DNA of 64,000 bases from Rhodovulum sp. MB263 (GTDB lineage Bacteria > Pseudomonadota > Alphaproteobacteria > Rhodobacterales > Rhodobacteraceae): positions 248,001-312,000 of the forward strand of contig NZ_CP020384.1 of NCBI RefSeq assembly GCF_002073975.1, read 5' to 3'. The notes beneath the pieces are model-generated. The model was not told the origin of the DNA and ran no database searches. It was given only the letters and a program-made list of their open reading frames with translations. The translations under genes and the position numbers were made by a program. How positions within the stretch are numbered: position 1 is the stretch's first letter; each line of letters opens with the position of its first letter. Shown here one piece after another: positions 19,379 to 28,079 of this stretch.

Positions 19379-19682
19379 ATCTGCGGCCCCCGCACCCGCG
19401 TTGCTGCCCGGCGTTCCGTGCCCCCCCCGGCCGGGGGGCTCCGGCCATAAGGCGTTGGCCGGAAGGCGCGACGCCTGGACCCGGGCGTCCGGAGCCGCCG
19501 AACCCGGCGCCCGAGGGCGTCGGTCCGTGCGGCGATAAGGTTCCCACGGCGATGACGAGAGCCGGGATGTCCCCTCCCTGCCGCCCGCAGCTCCGAAGAT
19601 CGTCGGCGCGACCCGGGGCCTGCCCGGGCGTCCCTGGTCATGGCCGGCGGTCCTTCTGCCCGGCCCGGTCGTCTCGCAGCGC
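19379..19682. other. Non-coding spacer between convergent pdxJ and era
   Basis: No gene is supported here: the open frames lack homology-like content and ribosome-binding sites. It holds a 16-bp perfect GC palindrome at 19423–19438 (CCCCCCGGCCGGGGGG) that may terminate either gene. It is also the left junction of the apparently inverted acpS–era block. Confidence 0.6.
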
Positions 19683-20591
19683 TCAGTCGCCGTCGCGGAA
19701 ATCGAGGCCCATCTCGGAATAACGTTCGGATTCCTCAAGCCAGTTCGGGCGCACCTTCACATGCAGGAACAGATGCACGGGACGGCCGAGGAATTCGGCG
19801 ATCTCGGCCCGGGCGGCCTGACCGACGGCCTTCGCGGTCTCGCCCTTGTGGCCCAGCACGATCCCCTTGTGGCCGTCGCGCGCGACATAGATCACCTGGT
19901 CGATCCGGGTCGAGCCGTCCTTGCGGTCCTCCCAGTTCTCGGTCTCGACGGTCAGCTCGTAGGGAAGTTCCTGATGCAGCCTCAGCGTCAGCTTCTCGCG
20001 GGTCATCTCGGCCGCGATCATCCGCATCGGCAGATCGGCGATCTGGTCCTCGGGGTAGAGCCACGGCCCCTCGGGCAGGGTCTCGGCCAGCCAGCCGCGC
20101 AGGTCGTCGACCCCGTGGCCCTTCTCGGCCGAGATCATGAAGGTGCGCGCGAAGGGATAGGCCGCGTTCAGATCGGCCGACAGCGCCAGCAGCGCCTCGG
20201 CCTTGACCCGGTCGATCTTGTTGATGGCGAGCGCCACGGTCTGGCCCCCGGCGGCGCGCTCGTGCAGCGCCTCGAGAATGGCGTCGACGCCTTCGGTGCG
20301 GCCGCGATGGGCCTCGATCAGCAGCACCACGATATCGGCATCGGCGGCGCCGCCCCAGGCGGCGGCGACCATCGCCCGGTCGAGCCGCCGCCGCGGGCGG
20401 AACAGGCCTGGCGTGTCGACGAAGACGATCTGTGCCTCGCCCTCCATCGCCACGCCACGGATCCGGGCGCGGGTGGTCTGCACCTTGTGGGTGACGATCG
20501 AGACCTTGGCCCCGACCATCCGGTTCAGCAGGGTGGACTTGCCCGCATTCGGTTCTCCGATCAGGGCGACGAATCCGCTGCGTGTGCTCAT
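19683..20591 (-). CDS. era: GTPase Era
   Basis: 302 residues; GTPase that helps 16S rRNA maturation and 30S assembly. The G domain has GEPNAGKSTLLN (G1), TTRARIRG (G2), FVDTPGLF (G3) and INKIDRV (G4). The C-terminal KH domain has IVLGHKGETAKAVGQAARAEI and HLFLHVKVRPNW. ATG at 20591. On the minus strand facing pdxJ, separated from rnc by a ferritin-like gene. Confidence 0.96.
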   Translation of the reverse strand: MSTRSGFVALIGEPNAGKSTLLNRMVGAKVSIVTHKVQTTRARIRGVAMEGEAQIVFVDTPGLFRPRRRLDRAMVAAAWGGAADADIVVLLIEAHRGRTEGVDAILEALHERAAGGQTVALAINKIDRVKAEALLALSADLNAAYPFARTFMISAEKGHGVDDLRGWLAETLPEGPWLYPEDQIADLPMRMIAAEMTREKLTLRLHQELPYELTVETENWEDRKDGSTRIDQVIYVARDGHKGIVLGHKGETAKAVGQAARAEIAEFLGRPVHLFLHVKVRPNWLEESERYSEMGLDFRDGD

Positions 20592-20669
20592 GCGTGTAAA
20601 CCTCCGGCTCAGGCCCGGGCTTTACGCGATAAGTGCTCCCGGCGCCAGCCGGATGCGGGCAAGGGGGCG

Positions 20670-21155
20670 TCAGTCCTCGCCGGCGCCCGGTCCCGAGACC
20701 TGCTTGGCGCTGTAGGCCGGTTCACCCAGACGCCCGAGCAGCGCCAGCTGGGTGTCGAGCCAGCCCTTGTGGCCCTCTTCGTCCAGCACGATCTTCTCGA
20801 ACAGCGTCCGGCTGCCGATATCGCCCACCTCCATCGCACGCTGGGCGGCCTTTCTGTAGACGTCGATCGCCTCCTGCTCGTCGGCGGCATCCATCTCGAA
20901 CATCTGTTCGAGGCTCTCGGCCCGCACCGGCTGTTTCTGAAACCGGATCTCGGGCGTGCCGCCGAGGAAGATGATCCGTTCCATGAAGAGGTCGGAATGG
21001 CCGATTTCCTCCTGCATCTCCTCGCGCATCTTGGCGGCCAGCAGATCGAGCCCCCAATCGTCGAGCACCTGCGCATGCAGCTGGTACTGATGGCCTGCGG
21101 TCATCTCCATCTCGAGCGCGGTCTGAAGGTCCTTGATGGTCTGGTCATTCGACAT
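20670..21155 (-). CDS. Bacterioferritin-like ferroxidase, heme ligand absent
   Basis: 161 residues, four-helix ferritin-like protein closest to bacterioferritin. The di-iron ligands align: E17 (EMEMTAGHQY), E50 and H53 (MQEEIGHSD), a Glu in DAADEQEAIDVY, and Glu/His in VLDEEGHKGWL. The residue after E50 is Ile, where heme-binding bacterioferritins have the axial Met (EMxH), so heme binding is unlikely. Iron storage or oxidation is inferred. ATG at 21155; the longer upstream frame is not family-like. Its position between era and rnc is unusual. Confidence 0.78.
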   Translation of the reverse strand: MSNDQTIKDLQTALEMEMTAGHQYQLHAQVLDDWGLDLLAAKMREEMQEEIGHSDLFMERIIFLGGTPEIRFQKQPVRAESLEQMFEMDAADEQEAIDVYRKAAQRAMEVGDIGSRTLFEKIVLDEEGHKGWLDTQLALLGRLGEPAYSAKQVSGPGAGED

Positions 21156-21368
21156 GAGGTCAGCCTTTCCTGTCATGGTTGCCGGGGCTGGGCGCGCCCC
21201 GCCTTCGAGACGCATGTAGGACGGATCGGCGCGCCCGCAGCCGTGCAGGTTGTCGCAGCAGGGCTTAGGGCCGCTCGAACCGTGGCCGAACCGGTCCGAG
21301 CGCTCAGATGGCAGGCAGTCGCCCGGTCTGCTGCCCGGTTTTCGTGCGGCAGCGGCATGAGGGAAGGG

Positions 21369-22058
21369 TCAGGACGGCGCGCGGCGCAGTGACGCCAGCA
21401 GCGCGGCCGCGGCGGTCTGTTCGGCCTGGCGCTTGGCGCCGGCGGTGGCGGTGGCTTCCTCGCCGGTTTCAAGCCGCGCGGCGATGGTGAAGACGGGCGC
21501 GTGATCGGGGCCTTCGCGGGCGATCTCGACATAGCGCGGCGGCTGCTGACCACGGGCCTGGGCCCATTCCTGCAGCGCGGTCTTGGCATCGCGGGCATCG
21601 GGCTCGACCTGCTCGATCCGCGCGCCCCAGAGCCGCAGCACCATGTCCCGCGCGGTCTCGAAACCGGCATCGCGATAGACCGCGGCGATCACCGCCTCCA
21701 TCGCATCGGCCAGAAGCGCCTCCTTGCGCCGTCCGCCCGACATCATCTCGGAGCGGCCGAGCTTGAGCACGTCGCCAAGCCCGATCTCGCGGGCCACATC
21801 GGCGCAGGCCTCGCGGCGCACCAGCGCGTTGAAGCGGGGCGCGAGCTGGCCCTCCGAGGCCGCCTTGTCGGCCTTCAGCAGCGCCTCGGCCATGACGAGG
21901 CCCAGCACCCGGTCGCCGAGGAATTCCAGCCGCTGGTTGTCGGGCCGGGTCGGGCTCGACAGCGAGGAATGGGTGACGGCGCGCAGCAGAAGCTCGGGCC
22001 GGGCGAAGTCATGGCCCAGCCGCTGCGAGAAGGCGATCAGATCTGCAGCAAGTCTCAC
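21369..22058 (-). CDS. rnc: Ribonuclease III
   Basis: 229 residues; cleaves double-stranded RNA in rRNA and mRNA processing. The signature [20 protein letters not shown] carries the catalytic Glu/Asp, and [17 protein letters not shown] the second acidic pair. The C-terminal dsRNA-binding domain includes [15 protein letters not shown] and [16 protein letters not shown]. Start is GTG at 22058, only 3 nt after the lepB stop, so the two genes are surely co-transcribed. Confidence 0.96.
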   Translation of the reverse strand: MRLAADLIAFSQRLGHDFARPELLLRAVTHSSLSSPTRPDNQRLEFLGDRVLGLVMAEALLKADKAASEGQLAPRFNALVRREACADVAREIGLGDVLKLGRSEMMSGGRRKEALLADAMEAVIAAVYRDAGFETARDMVLRLWGARIEQVEPDARDAKTALQEWAQARGQQPPRYVEIAREGPDHAPVFTIAARLETGEEATATAGAKRQAEQTAAAALLASLRRAPS

Positions 22059-22061
22059 GGT

Positions 22062-22853
22062 TCAGTCGATTGCCTTGAAGAACCGGTCGGCGCGCCAGGT
22101 CCAGATGAAGAACAGCGACCGCCCGGCCGACGAGAACATGATCCGGTCGGCCCGGCCGATCAGGTTTTCGGCGGGCACGAAGCCGACGCCGCCATTGGCC
22201 TGGGCATAGCGGCTGTCGCGGCTGTTGTCGCGGTTGTCGCCCAGCACGAAATATTCGCCCTCGGGCACGGTATAGACCGGCGTGGTGTCGCGCGCGCCGC
22301 GGTCGGTGATGTTCAGGATGCCATGGCTGACGCCATTGGGCAGGGTCTCGATCGAGCGTGCCTTCATGCAGGTGCCGCCGATGCCGACCGGCGCGTTCTC
22401 GCATTCCGGATAATAGCCCATCGGCCCCTGCTTCTCGTAGGGCTCCTTGAAGATCCCGGCGGGTTCGACCTCGACCGGGGAGCCGTTGATGTAAAGCACG
22501 CCCTCGCGCATCTGCACGGTGTCGCCGGGCAGGCCGACAAGCCGCTTGATATAGTCCGAATTGCTGACCGGGTGGCGGAACACGACGACATCGCCGCGCT
22601 CGGGCTCCGAGCTCAGGAGCCGGCCCGAGAAGGGACACAGGCCGAAGGGGCAGGAATAGCGCGAATAGCCATAGGCCATCTTGTTGACGAAGAGGAAATC
22701 GCCGATCAGCAGCGTGTCCTTCATGCTGCCCGACGGAATCCAGAACGGCTGGAAGAACAGCGTCCGGAACAGGCCCGCGATCAGCAATGCCCAGAAGATC
22801 GTCTTGACCGTCTCCCAGAGACCGCCGCCCGCCTTTTCGTCCGTCTTCGCCAT
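22062..22853 (-). CDS. lepB: Signal peptidase I
   Basis: 263 residues; inner-membrane protease that removes signal peptides. One N-terminal transmembrane helix (TIFWALLIAGLFRTLFFQPF) is followed by the catalytic Ser in IPSGSMKDTLL (S43) and the catalytic Lys in DYIKRLVGLPGD (K103). Box E is FVLGDNRDNSRDSR. An insert with CPFGLC is usual for alphaproteobacteria. Upstream of rnc in the same operon. Confidence 0.95.
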   Translation of the reverse strand: MAKTDEKAGGGLWETVKTIFWALLIAGLFRTLFFQPFWIPSGSMKDTLLIGDFLFVNKMAYGYSRYSCPFGLCPFSGRLLSSEPERGDVVVFRHPVSNSDYIKRLVGLPGDTVQMREGVLYINGSPVEVEPAGIFKEPYEKQGPMGYYPECENAPVGIGGTCMKARSIETLPNGVSHGILNITDRGARDTTPVYTVPEGEYFVLGDNRDNSRDSRYAQANGGVGFVPAENLIGRADRIMFSSAGRSLFFIWTWRADRFFKAID

Positions 22854-23245
22854 ATGCCCGGTCCTGCCTTGTAGCTGCGCCGCCAGACGGCGCCGGAAAA
22901 TGCCCCCGCTTCATGGGCGCGCGGCTGCGGGCTGTCAAGGCAGCGGGGCCGGAGGGCTTGCGCGCGGATCCGGCCATGACCGCCGGCAAGATGCAGGCGC
23001 CGTCGCTCCGGCGGATGCAGAGGAAACCTCGATGCCGCTGCCGCCCGGAGGCTTCGGAAAAACGGTGGAAGCCTTCTGTCGAACGCCCGATGACATCTGC
23101 CATGGTCGCGCCAGTGCGAGGCCGGCCGGGAGCGGGGTTCGAACCTCCCTGTCAGCGCCAGGCCGGGGCCCGGTCCTGTTGCGCCGACCCTGCCGGATGC
23201 GGCAGTCCAGGAGTGGCGGTGCACAGGTGGCGGTGCGCTGGCGGA
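22854..23245. other. Intergenic stretch between acpS and lepB
   Basis: About 390 bp with no convincing gene on either strand. The T-loop-like string near 23133–23147 is not part of a foldable tRNA. In relatives acpS and lepB are nearly adjacent, so this looks like inserted or decayed DNA; I see no recognisable remnant. Confidence 0.5.
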
Positions 23246-23665
23246 TTATCGCCTGCGGGAGGCCGGCGGTTTTGCGCGCGCCTCGATCACCACGAAGGCC
23301 TGCGCCCAGGGGTGGTCGTCGGTCAGCGAGACATGAACGATCGCCTCATGGCCTGGCGGGGTCAGCTCGGCCAGACGCTCGGCCGCCCAGCCGGTCAGTG
23401 CCATCACCGGCTGGCCGGTCGGCAGGTTGGTGACTGCCATGTCCTTCCAGGAAATGCCCATTCTCAGCCCGGTGCCCAGCGCCTTCGAGCAGGCCTCCTT
23501 GGCGGCCCAGCGCTTGGCATAGGTTCCGGCAGCGTCGGCCCGGTGCTCGGCCTTGGCCTGCTCGGCCTCGGTGAAGACGCGGGTCCGGAACCGGTCGCCG
23601 AATCGTTCAAGCGTCGCGGCGATGCGGTCGATATTGGCCAGATCGGTGCCGATGCCGAGGATCAT
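23246..23665 (-). CDS. acpS: Holo-[acyl-carrier-protein] synthase
   Basis: 139 residues; transfers the phosphopantetheine arm from CoA to apo-[18 protein letters not shown] is the conserved Mg-binding start, and [18 protein letters not shown] is the second signature, with the catalytic Glu and Lys. [20 protein letters not shown] ends the fold. ATG at 23665; the frame extends upstream without homology. First gene of the minus-strand acpS–lepB–rnc–ferritin–era block. Confidence 0.94.
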   Translation of the reverse strand: MILGIGTDLANIDRIAATLERFGDRFRTRVFTEAEQAKAEHRADAAGTYAKRWAAKEACSKALGTGLRMGISWKDMAVTNLPTGQPVMALTGWAAERLAELTPPGHEAIVHVSLTDDHPWAQAFVVIEARAKPPASRRR

Positions 23666-24196
23666 CGCGTCGGCCTCCGCTCCGCGCGGACGCCGCGCGG
23701 CCGCAGGCTGCGCGGCCCGGCCCAACCGGAGGCGCCGCGGCAGCGGCAAGGACGGGCGGGAGCGCCCCCGCCACCGGCGGAACGGGCTTTCGGAACGGGC
23801 GGAACGCAGCGCATGGGGCCTCCGGATCGGTTGCTCTGCCCGGATGTACGCCACCCGGCCCGGTCAGGCAAATGCCGCCCTGTCACCCCGGCGCTGGCCT
23901 CTCCGGGCCGGGTGGCGCCGGGCGCGGGTCGGGAAGGTGGCCTCCAGCCGGTCCCCCGTTCCGCCCCCGCGGGGGCCGGGCCGGCCCCCCGCCAATGCGT
24001 GCCGAGGGCTCCCCTGAAGCCATGCGGCGCAAAGCTCGCACGGGGCGTCGTTGGCGGGTCTGCACGCGCCCGTTGACGCAGGGCGGGTGCGGCCCTAAAT
24101 GCAGCGGCGGGCAGGGTCGGCGCCGCCTTCGGGACAGAGCCTCCCGAAAGCGCCTCGGCCCGGCCGAAATCCGAGCCCGAAACCGAGGGAGGCACA
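23666..24196. other. Intergenic region at right end of the inverted block
   Basis: 530 bp between divergent acpS and the TPR-methyltransferase gene, with no supported gene. It is extremely GC-rich and contains several short dyads. The clearest is TTCGGGA/TCCCGAA (24128–24134 and 24142–24148, 7-nt loop) about 50 bp before the methyltransferase start, possibly regulatory. No repeat shared with the left junction at 19.4–19.7 kb was found by eye. Confidence 0.5.
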
Positions 24197-25192
24197 ATGG
24201 CTGCCCCCGGCGATACGGCCCCTTTTTGGACTTTGCAGATGATGGCGGCGAGAGGTCTTTCCTCCGGCGACCTGATCGTGGATCGGCGGTTCGATTTCGC
24301 CGAGGGGCTGGCCCTCGGCGGCGATCTGTCGGCGGCGATCGAGGTGCTGGGCGAGGCGATGGAGCGGGTGCCCGGCTGGGCGGCCGGCTGGTTTCGACTG
24401 GGGGAATGGCATGAGGCGGCGGGCGCGCCCGAGCGGGCGGCCGAGGCCTGGGACCGCGCGCTCGCGGCCGATCCGCAGGACCTGCTGGGCGCCGGGCTCA
24501 AGCGCGACCTGGTGCGGGCGGCGCCGGTGGCCGAGACCATGCCGGCGGCCTTCGTCGAGGCGCTGTTCGACGATTACGCGCCGCGCTTCGACCGGGCGCT
24601 GGTCGAGCGGCTCGATTATTGCGCGCCCGAACTCCTGCGCCGGGCGCTGGACGGGCGGCGTTTCGGCCGGGCGATGGATCTGGGCTGCGGCACCGGGCTG
24701 GCGGGGGCGGCGTTCCGCGACATCTGCGAGCGTCTCGAAGGCATCGACATCTCGGCCGGCATGCTGGCGCAGGCCGAGGCCAAGGGGCTCTATGACCGGC
24801 TTACGAAAGGCGATCTCGCCGCGCTCGAGATCGGTCCCGAGCGCTACGACCTGATCATTGCCGCCGATGTCTTCGTCTATCTCGGCGCTCTCGAGCGTAT
24901 CCTCGGCTGGTGCGCGGGCTCGCTGGCGCCCGGGGGCGTGCTGGCCTTCACCGTCGAGGCGGCGGCGCCGGGCGAGGGGCCGCTGGCGCTGCGCGAAAGC
25001 CGCCGCTTCGCCCATGCGCCCGATCATCTGCGGCCGGTGCTGGCCGCGGCGGGGTTCGGGGCGGTCCGGCTCGACCGGGCGGCCCTGCGCAGCGATCGCG
25101 GCGCCGTGATCGAGGGCTTCGTCGTCATCGCCACCGATCTGGTGCGAACCCCCGACCGGCAGGGCGACGGCGAGGATGTGGCGCTGGCCTGA
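24197..25192 (+). CDS. TPR-containing class I methyltransferase
   Basis: 331 residues. The N-terminal ~100 residues form about two tetratricopeptide-like repeats (AIEVLGEAMERVPGWAAGWF and AAEAWDRALAADPQDLLGAG). The C-terminal part is a SAM-dependent methyltransferase with motif I RAMDLGCGTGLAGAAFRDI, then LEGIDISAGMLAQA and YDLIIAADVFVYLGAL. Similar TPR-methyltransferases are common in alphaproteobacteria; the substrate is unknown. ATG at 24197 follows GAGGGAGG. Confidence 0.82.
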   Translation: MAAPGDTAPFWTLQMMAARGLSSGDLIVDRRFDFAEGLALGGDLSAAIEVLGEAMERVPGWAAGWFRLGEWHEAAGAPERAAEAWDRALAADPQDLLGAGLKRDLVRAAPVAETMPAAFVEALFDDYAPRFDRALVERLDYCAPELLRRALDGRRFGRAMDLGCGTGLAGAAFRDICERLEGIDISAGMLAQAEAKGLYDRLTKGDLAALEIGPERYDLIIAADVFVYLGALERILGWCAGSLAPGGVLAFTVEAAAPGEGPLALRESRRFAHAPDHLRPVLAAAGFGAVRLDRAALRSDRGAVIEGFVVIATDLVRTPDRQGDGEDVALA

Positions 25193-25304
25193 GGCGGGAC
25201 TGTGCATGAGCGCGCAGGGCTCTGTTCCCGCATCGCCCTCTTGCCCGGTCGCGGCCGATGCCTACGTCCGAGCCAACCCCTTCGAATGTCAAAGGACATT
25301 TTCA

Positions 25305-26408
25305 ATGACCCAGCCCAAGCTCTTTACTTCCTTCGCCGCCGGCGACATCGCGCTGGCGAACCGTGTCGTGATGGCGCCTCTGACCCGCAACCGTGCCGAA
25401 CGCGAGACGCTGGCGCCGACCGATCTTCATGTCACCTATTACAGCCAGCGGGCCGGGGCCGGGCTGATCGTGACCGAGGGCGCGCAGATCTCGCCCGAGG
25501 GGCAGGGCTATCTCGACACGCCCGGCATCTATTCCGATCTGCAGGTCGAGCGCTGGCGCAAGGTCACCGACGCCGTGCATGCGGCGGGCGGACGCATCGT
25601 GATCCAGCTCTGGCATGTCGGGCGGGTGTCGCATGTCTCGCTTCTGCCCGGCGGTCAGGCCCCGGTCGCGCCCTCCGCGGTCCCGGCCGACGGGGTCAAG
25701 ACCTTCACCGCCGAGGGCTTTACCGGGGTGTCGGCGCCGCGTGCGCTCGAGACCTCCGAGATTTCCCGCATCCTCGGCGATTACCGCAAGGCCGCCGCGA
25801 ATGCGATGGCGGCGGGATTTGACGGGGTCGAGATCCACGGCGCCAACGGCTATCTGATCGACCAGTTCCTGCGCGACGGCACCAACCGCCGGACCGACGG
25901 TTATGGCGGCCCGATCGAGAATCGCTGCAGGTTCCTGTTCGAGGTGGTCGAGACCGTGGCGGACGAGATCGGCGCGGGCCGTACCGGGCTGCGGCTGAGC
26001 CCGTTCTCGAACGCGAACGGCATTTCCGACAGCGACCCCTTCGCGGTGTTCTCGCAGGCGATTTCGGACCTGAACCGCTTTGGCCTCGCCTTCCTGCACA
26101 TGGTCGAGGGCCAGACCGGCGGGCCGCGCGACTGGCCCGAGGGCCGCGGCATCCCCGAGCTGCGGGCGCTGTTCGAAGGCCCCTATATCGCCAATAACGG
26201 CTATGACCGGGCCTCGGCGATCGACGCGGTCGAAAGCGGTGCGGCCGACATGGTGGCCTTCGGCCGTCCGTTCATCTCGAACCCCGATCTGGTCGCGCGG
26301 CTGCGGCAGGGCGCCGGGCTGGCCGAGCCGAACCGGGAGACCATGTATGGCGGCGGCGCCGAGGGGCTGATCGATTATCCCGCGCTCGACGCGGCCCGCC
26401 CGGCCTGA
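25305..26408 (+). CDS. Old Yellow Enzyme-family alkene reductase
   Basis: 367-residue FMN-dependent TIM-barrel oxidoreductase. N-terminal NRVVMAPLTRNRAE, the flavin/substrate residues in QLWHVGRVSH, and the His/Asn pair in EIHGANGYLIDQFLRDGTN followed by RTDGYGGPIENRCRFL are all typical of OYE/NemA. It reduces activated C=C bonds or nitroesters with NADPH. ATG at 25305 behind AAAGGAC chosen; the in-frame ATG at 25206 would add 33 residues unlike the family. Confidence 0.92.
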   Translation: MTQPKLFTSFAAGDIALANRVVMAPLTRNRAERETLAPTDLHVTYYSQRAGAGLIVTEGAQISPEGQGYLDTPGIYSDLQVERWRKVTDAVHAAGGRIVIQLWHVGRVSHVSLLPGGQAPVAPSAVPADGVKTFTAEGFTGVSAPRALETSEISRILGDYRKAAANAMAAGFDGVEIHGANGYLIDQFLRDGTNRRTDGYGGPIENRCRFLFEVVETVADEIGAGRTGLRLSPFSNANGISDSDPFAVFSQAISDLNRFGLAFLHMVEGQTGGPRDWPEGRGIPELRALFEGPYIANNGYDRASAIDAVESGAADMVAFGRPFISNPDLVARLRQGAGLAEPNRETMYGGGAEGLIDYPALDAARPA

Positions 26409-26420
26409 CCGGGTCTGGCA

Positions 26421-26445
26421 GGGGGCCGCGTCCGGCACGGCCCCC
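26421..26445. terminator. Bidirectional hairpin between convergent genes
   Basis: GGGGGCCG and CGGCCCCC form an 8-bp perfect stem with a 9-nt loop, between the stops of the OYE gene (26408) and the glycerophosphodiesterase gene (26459). It has no strong U-run, so the call rests on stem and position. Confidence 0.5.
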
Positions 26446-26458
26446 GACATATCGCCGA

Positions 26459-27520
26459 TCAGGCGGCGGCGCGGCGGCGGCGCAGGGCGGCGAGCCCGCC
26501 CAGACCCGCCAGCATCAGCGGCAGCGTCGCCGGAACCGGCACCTCGGCGGCTTCGTAGCGTTGCAGCACTTCGACGCCCCGCAGGGGGTAATCGGTGAAG
26601 AAGCCGTCCATCCCGGCCTCGATCCAGGGCAGGAACATCTCCCAGGCGGCCTCGTCCGTCCTGGGCCGGAAGGTCCAGCCATGCACGCTCAGCCCAAGCT
26701 CATGCGCGGCGGCGATGAAGGCGGCATCGAGATCGTAGCCGAGATAAAGCCCCAGCCCGTCCGCGAACCCGGCGAGATCCTCGAGCGCGGTGACCTCGCC
26801 GGTGGTCGCGTCATAGACACCGAAGCCGTCGCCCAGATCCAGCGCATAGCCGAGCGCGGCGATCGCATTGTCCATGCCGGCCTCGGTCTGAAGCGCGGCG
26901 AGCTGGCGCGCGCCCTCATGGCTGAAGGTCTGCACGAAGGTGTTCGGCACCGAGCCGTCGAAGCCGTTGGACTTCATCTCCTGAAGGATCTGCCGGTTCA
27001 TCGCCAGGCTGTTGGGGGTCTTGGCCTCGGGATAGATGCCGATCTGGGCGCCCGTCGCGGCGTTATGCGCGGCGACCAGATCCATCACCTCCTGAAAGGT
27101 CGGCACCTTGTAGGGATCGGCCATCGAGGGCGCGAAACCCGGATAGTCGGTCGAGGCGGTGGCGCCGGTGGGCTCGACCGTCAGCGACTTGATTTCGGCC
27201 AGGGTGAAATCCGACACCCGGTAATCGCCGTTCCGCGGAGAGAACAGCGCTTCGACATTGGTGGTGCGGGCCAGCGTCGCATCATGCATGGCGACCAGAA
27301 CGCCGTCGGCGGTCATCTGCAGGTCGGGTTCGATCACGTCGGCGCCCATTTCGAGGGCGAGTTCATAGCCGCCAAGCGTATGTTCGGGCAGGTAGCCGCT
27401 GGCGCCGCGATGGGCGATGATCAGCGGCGCGTTTCCGTCGAGGGTGTTGTAAAGGCTGGCGGCCCCGGCGGGCACGGTCGAGATCAGCCCCAGGGAGAGG
27501 GTCGCGAGAATGCGTTTCAT
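26459..27520 (-). CDS. Glycerophosphodiester phosphodiesterase with VPxPA-CTERM tail
   Basis: 353 residues; hydrolyses deacylated phospholipids to glycerol-3-phosphate and an alcohol. Signal peptide MKRILATLSLGLISTVPAGA. The catalytic GDPD motifs are IAHRGASGYLPEHTL and the Glu/Asp/His of VIEPDLQMTADGVLVAMHD. The extreme C-terminus, VPVPATLPLMLAGLGGLAAL plus RRRR, has the Pro motif, hydrophobic helix and Arg cluster of VPxPA/PEP-CTERM sorting signals. The enzyme is therefore probably handed to an exosortase-type system and surface-anchored or released. ATG at 27520; the frame upstream lacks a signal peptide. Confidence 0.87.
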   Translation of the reverse strand: MKRILATLSLGLISTVPAGAASLYNTLDGNAPLIIAHRGASGYLPEHTLGGYELALEMGADVIEPDLQMTADGVLVAMHDATLARTTNVEALFSPRNGDYRVSDFTLAEIKSLTVEPTGATASTDYPGFAPSMADPYKVPTFQEVMDLVAAHNAATGAQIGIYPEAKTPNSLAMNRQILQEMKSNGFDGSVPNTFVQTFSHEGARQLAALQTEAGMDNAIAALGYALDLGDGFGVYDATTGEVTALEDLAGFADGLGLYLGYDLDAAFIAAAHELGLSVHGWTFRPRTDEAAWEMFLPWIEAGMDGFFTDYPLRGVEVLQRYEAAEVPVPATLPLMLAGLGGLAALRRRRAAA

Positions 27521-27862
27521 GTCGAAGATCCTGTTCGTCGCGTTGAATGACTTCGGGTGTGATTTGGATGTGGCTCCGGCCTTATGCGGAGATTGAAACG
27601 CCCGGGTCACCGTCTTGCGACAGCCGGATGAAAATGCGCCGGGGCGGTTGAGGGGGGCGATTGGCGCCGGCCAATGCGGGAGGCTCTCCGGCCCCCGACT
27701 CGGGCGCGCTGCGGGTCGATCTTGCCCCCATGTATCTGTCATGTCGCATGGGATCCCGTGTCCCTCTCCGAGGCCGTGTCCAGTCGGGCGCGGCGCTTTC
27801 CGGGGGCGACTGGCGCGGCCGGTTTCGGGCTCCCGGATATCCTGTTGCCGCAGGGCGGAGAT
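27521..27862. other. Non-coding region upstream of the glycerophosphodiesterase
   Basis: About 340 bp without a supported gene, presumably holding the promoter of the glycerophosphodiesterase. A single CTGTCAT string at 27736–27742 resembles half a Pho box, but no second half-site is properly spaced. Confidence 0.4.
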
Positions 27863-28024
27863 ACTGTTGAAAAAGTCTCTGAACGGGCGAGACCGGGCAG
27901 ATCAGCAGAACAACCTCCCGCGAAGCCCCTCCTGAGCAAATGCGTTTTGCCAAGGGGCGGTCTGCAGGGGCAATATTCCAAGATTTCGAGTCATTTTTCG
28001 GTTCGCAGAGTTTTTCAACACAAT
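27863..28024. mobile_element. MITE-like or IS-remnant element with terminal inverted repeats
   Basis: A ~160-bp AT-richer patch is bounded by imperfect inverted repeats. The left end reads TGTTGAAAAAGTCTCTGAAC (27865–27884), and the complement of the right end (28001–28022) reads TGTTGAAAAACTCTGCGAAC. No transposase fits between them, so it is a miniature element or a deleted insertion sequence. Target-site duplication could not be recognised. It sits between the acyl-CoA synthetase stop and the glycerophosphodiesterase. Confidence 0.55.
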
Positions 28025-28079
28025 CCGGAGCGGACGGCGCGTGGCACCCGAGGAGACGGCGAGGCCGGGGCCCCGGGGC

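Noticed and set aside
23133-23147. tRNA T-loop-like string GGGGTTCGAACCTCC
   Set aside because: The T-stem pairs imperfectly, and no D-arm, anticodon arm or acceptor stem can be folded around it on either strand.
22913-24076. 387-codon plus-strand frame across acpS
   Set aside because: Antisense to acpS, Arg/Pro/Gly-rich throughout with no domain; a GC-driven shadow.
27736-27742. CTGTCAT as a Pho box for the glycerophosphodiesterase
   Set aside because: Only one half-site, more than 200 bp from the start codon; no second repeat 11 bp away.
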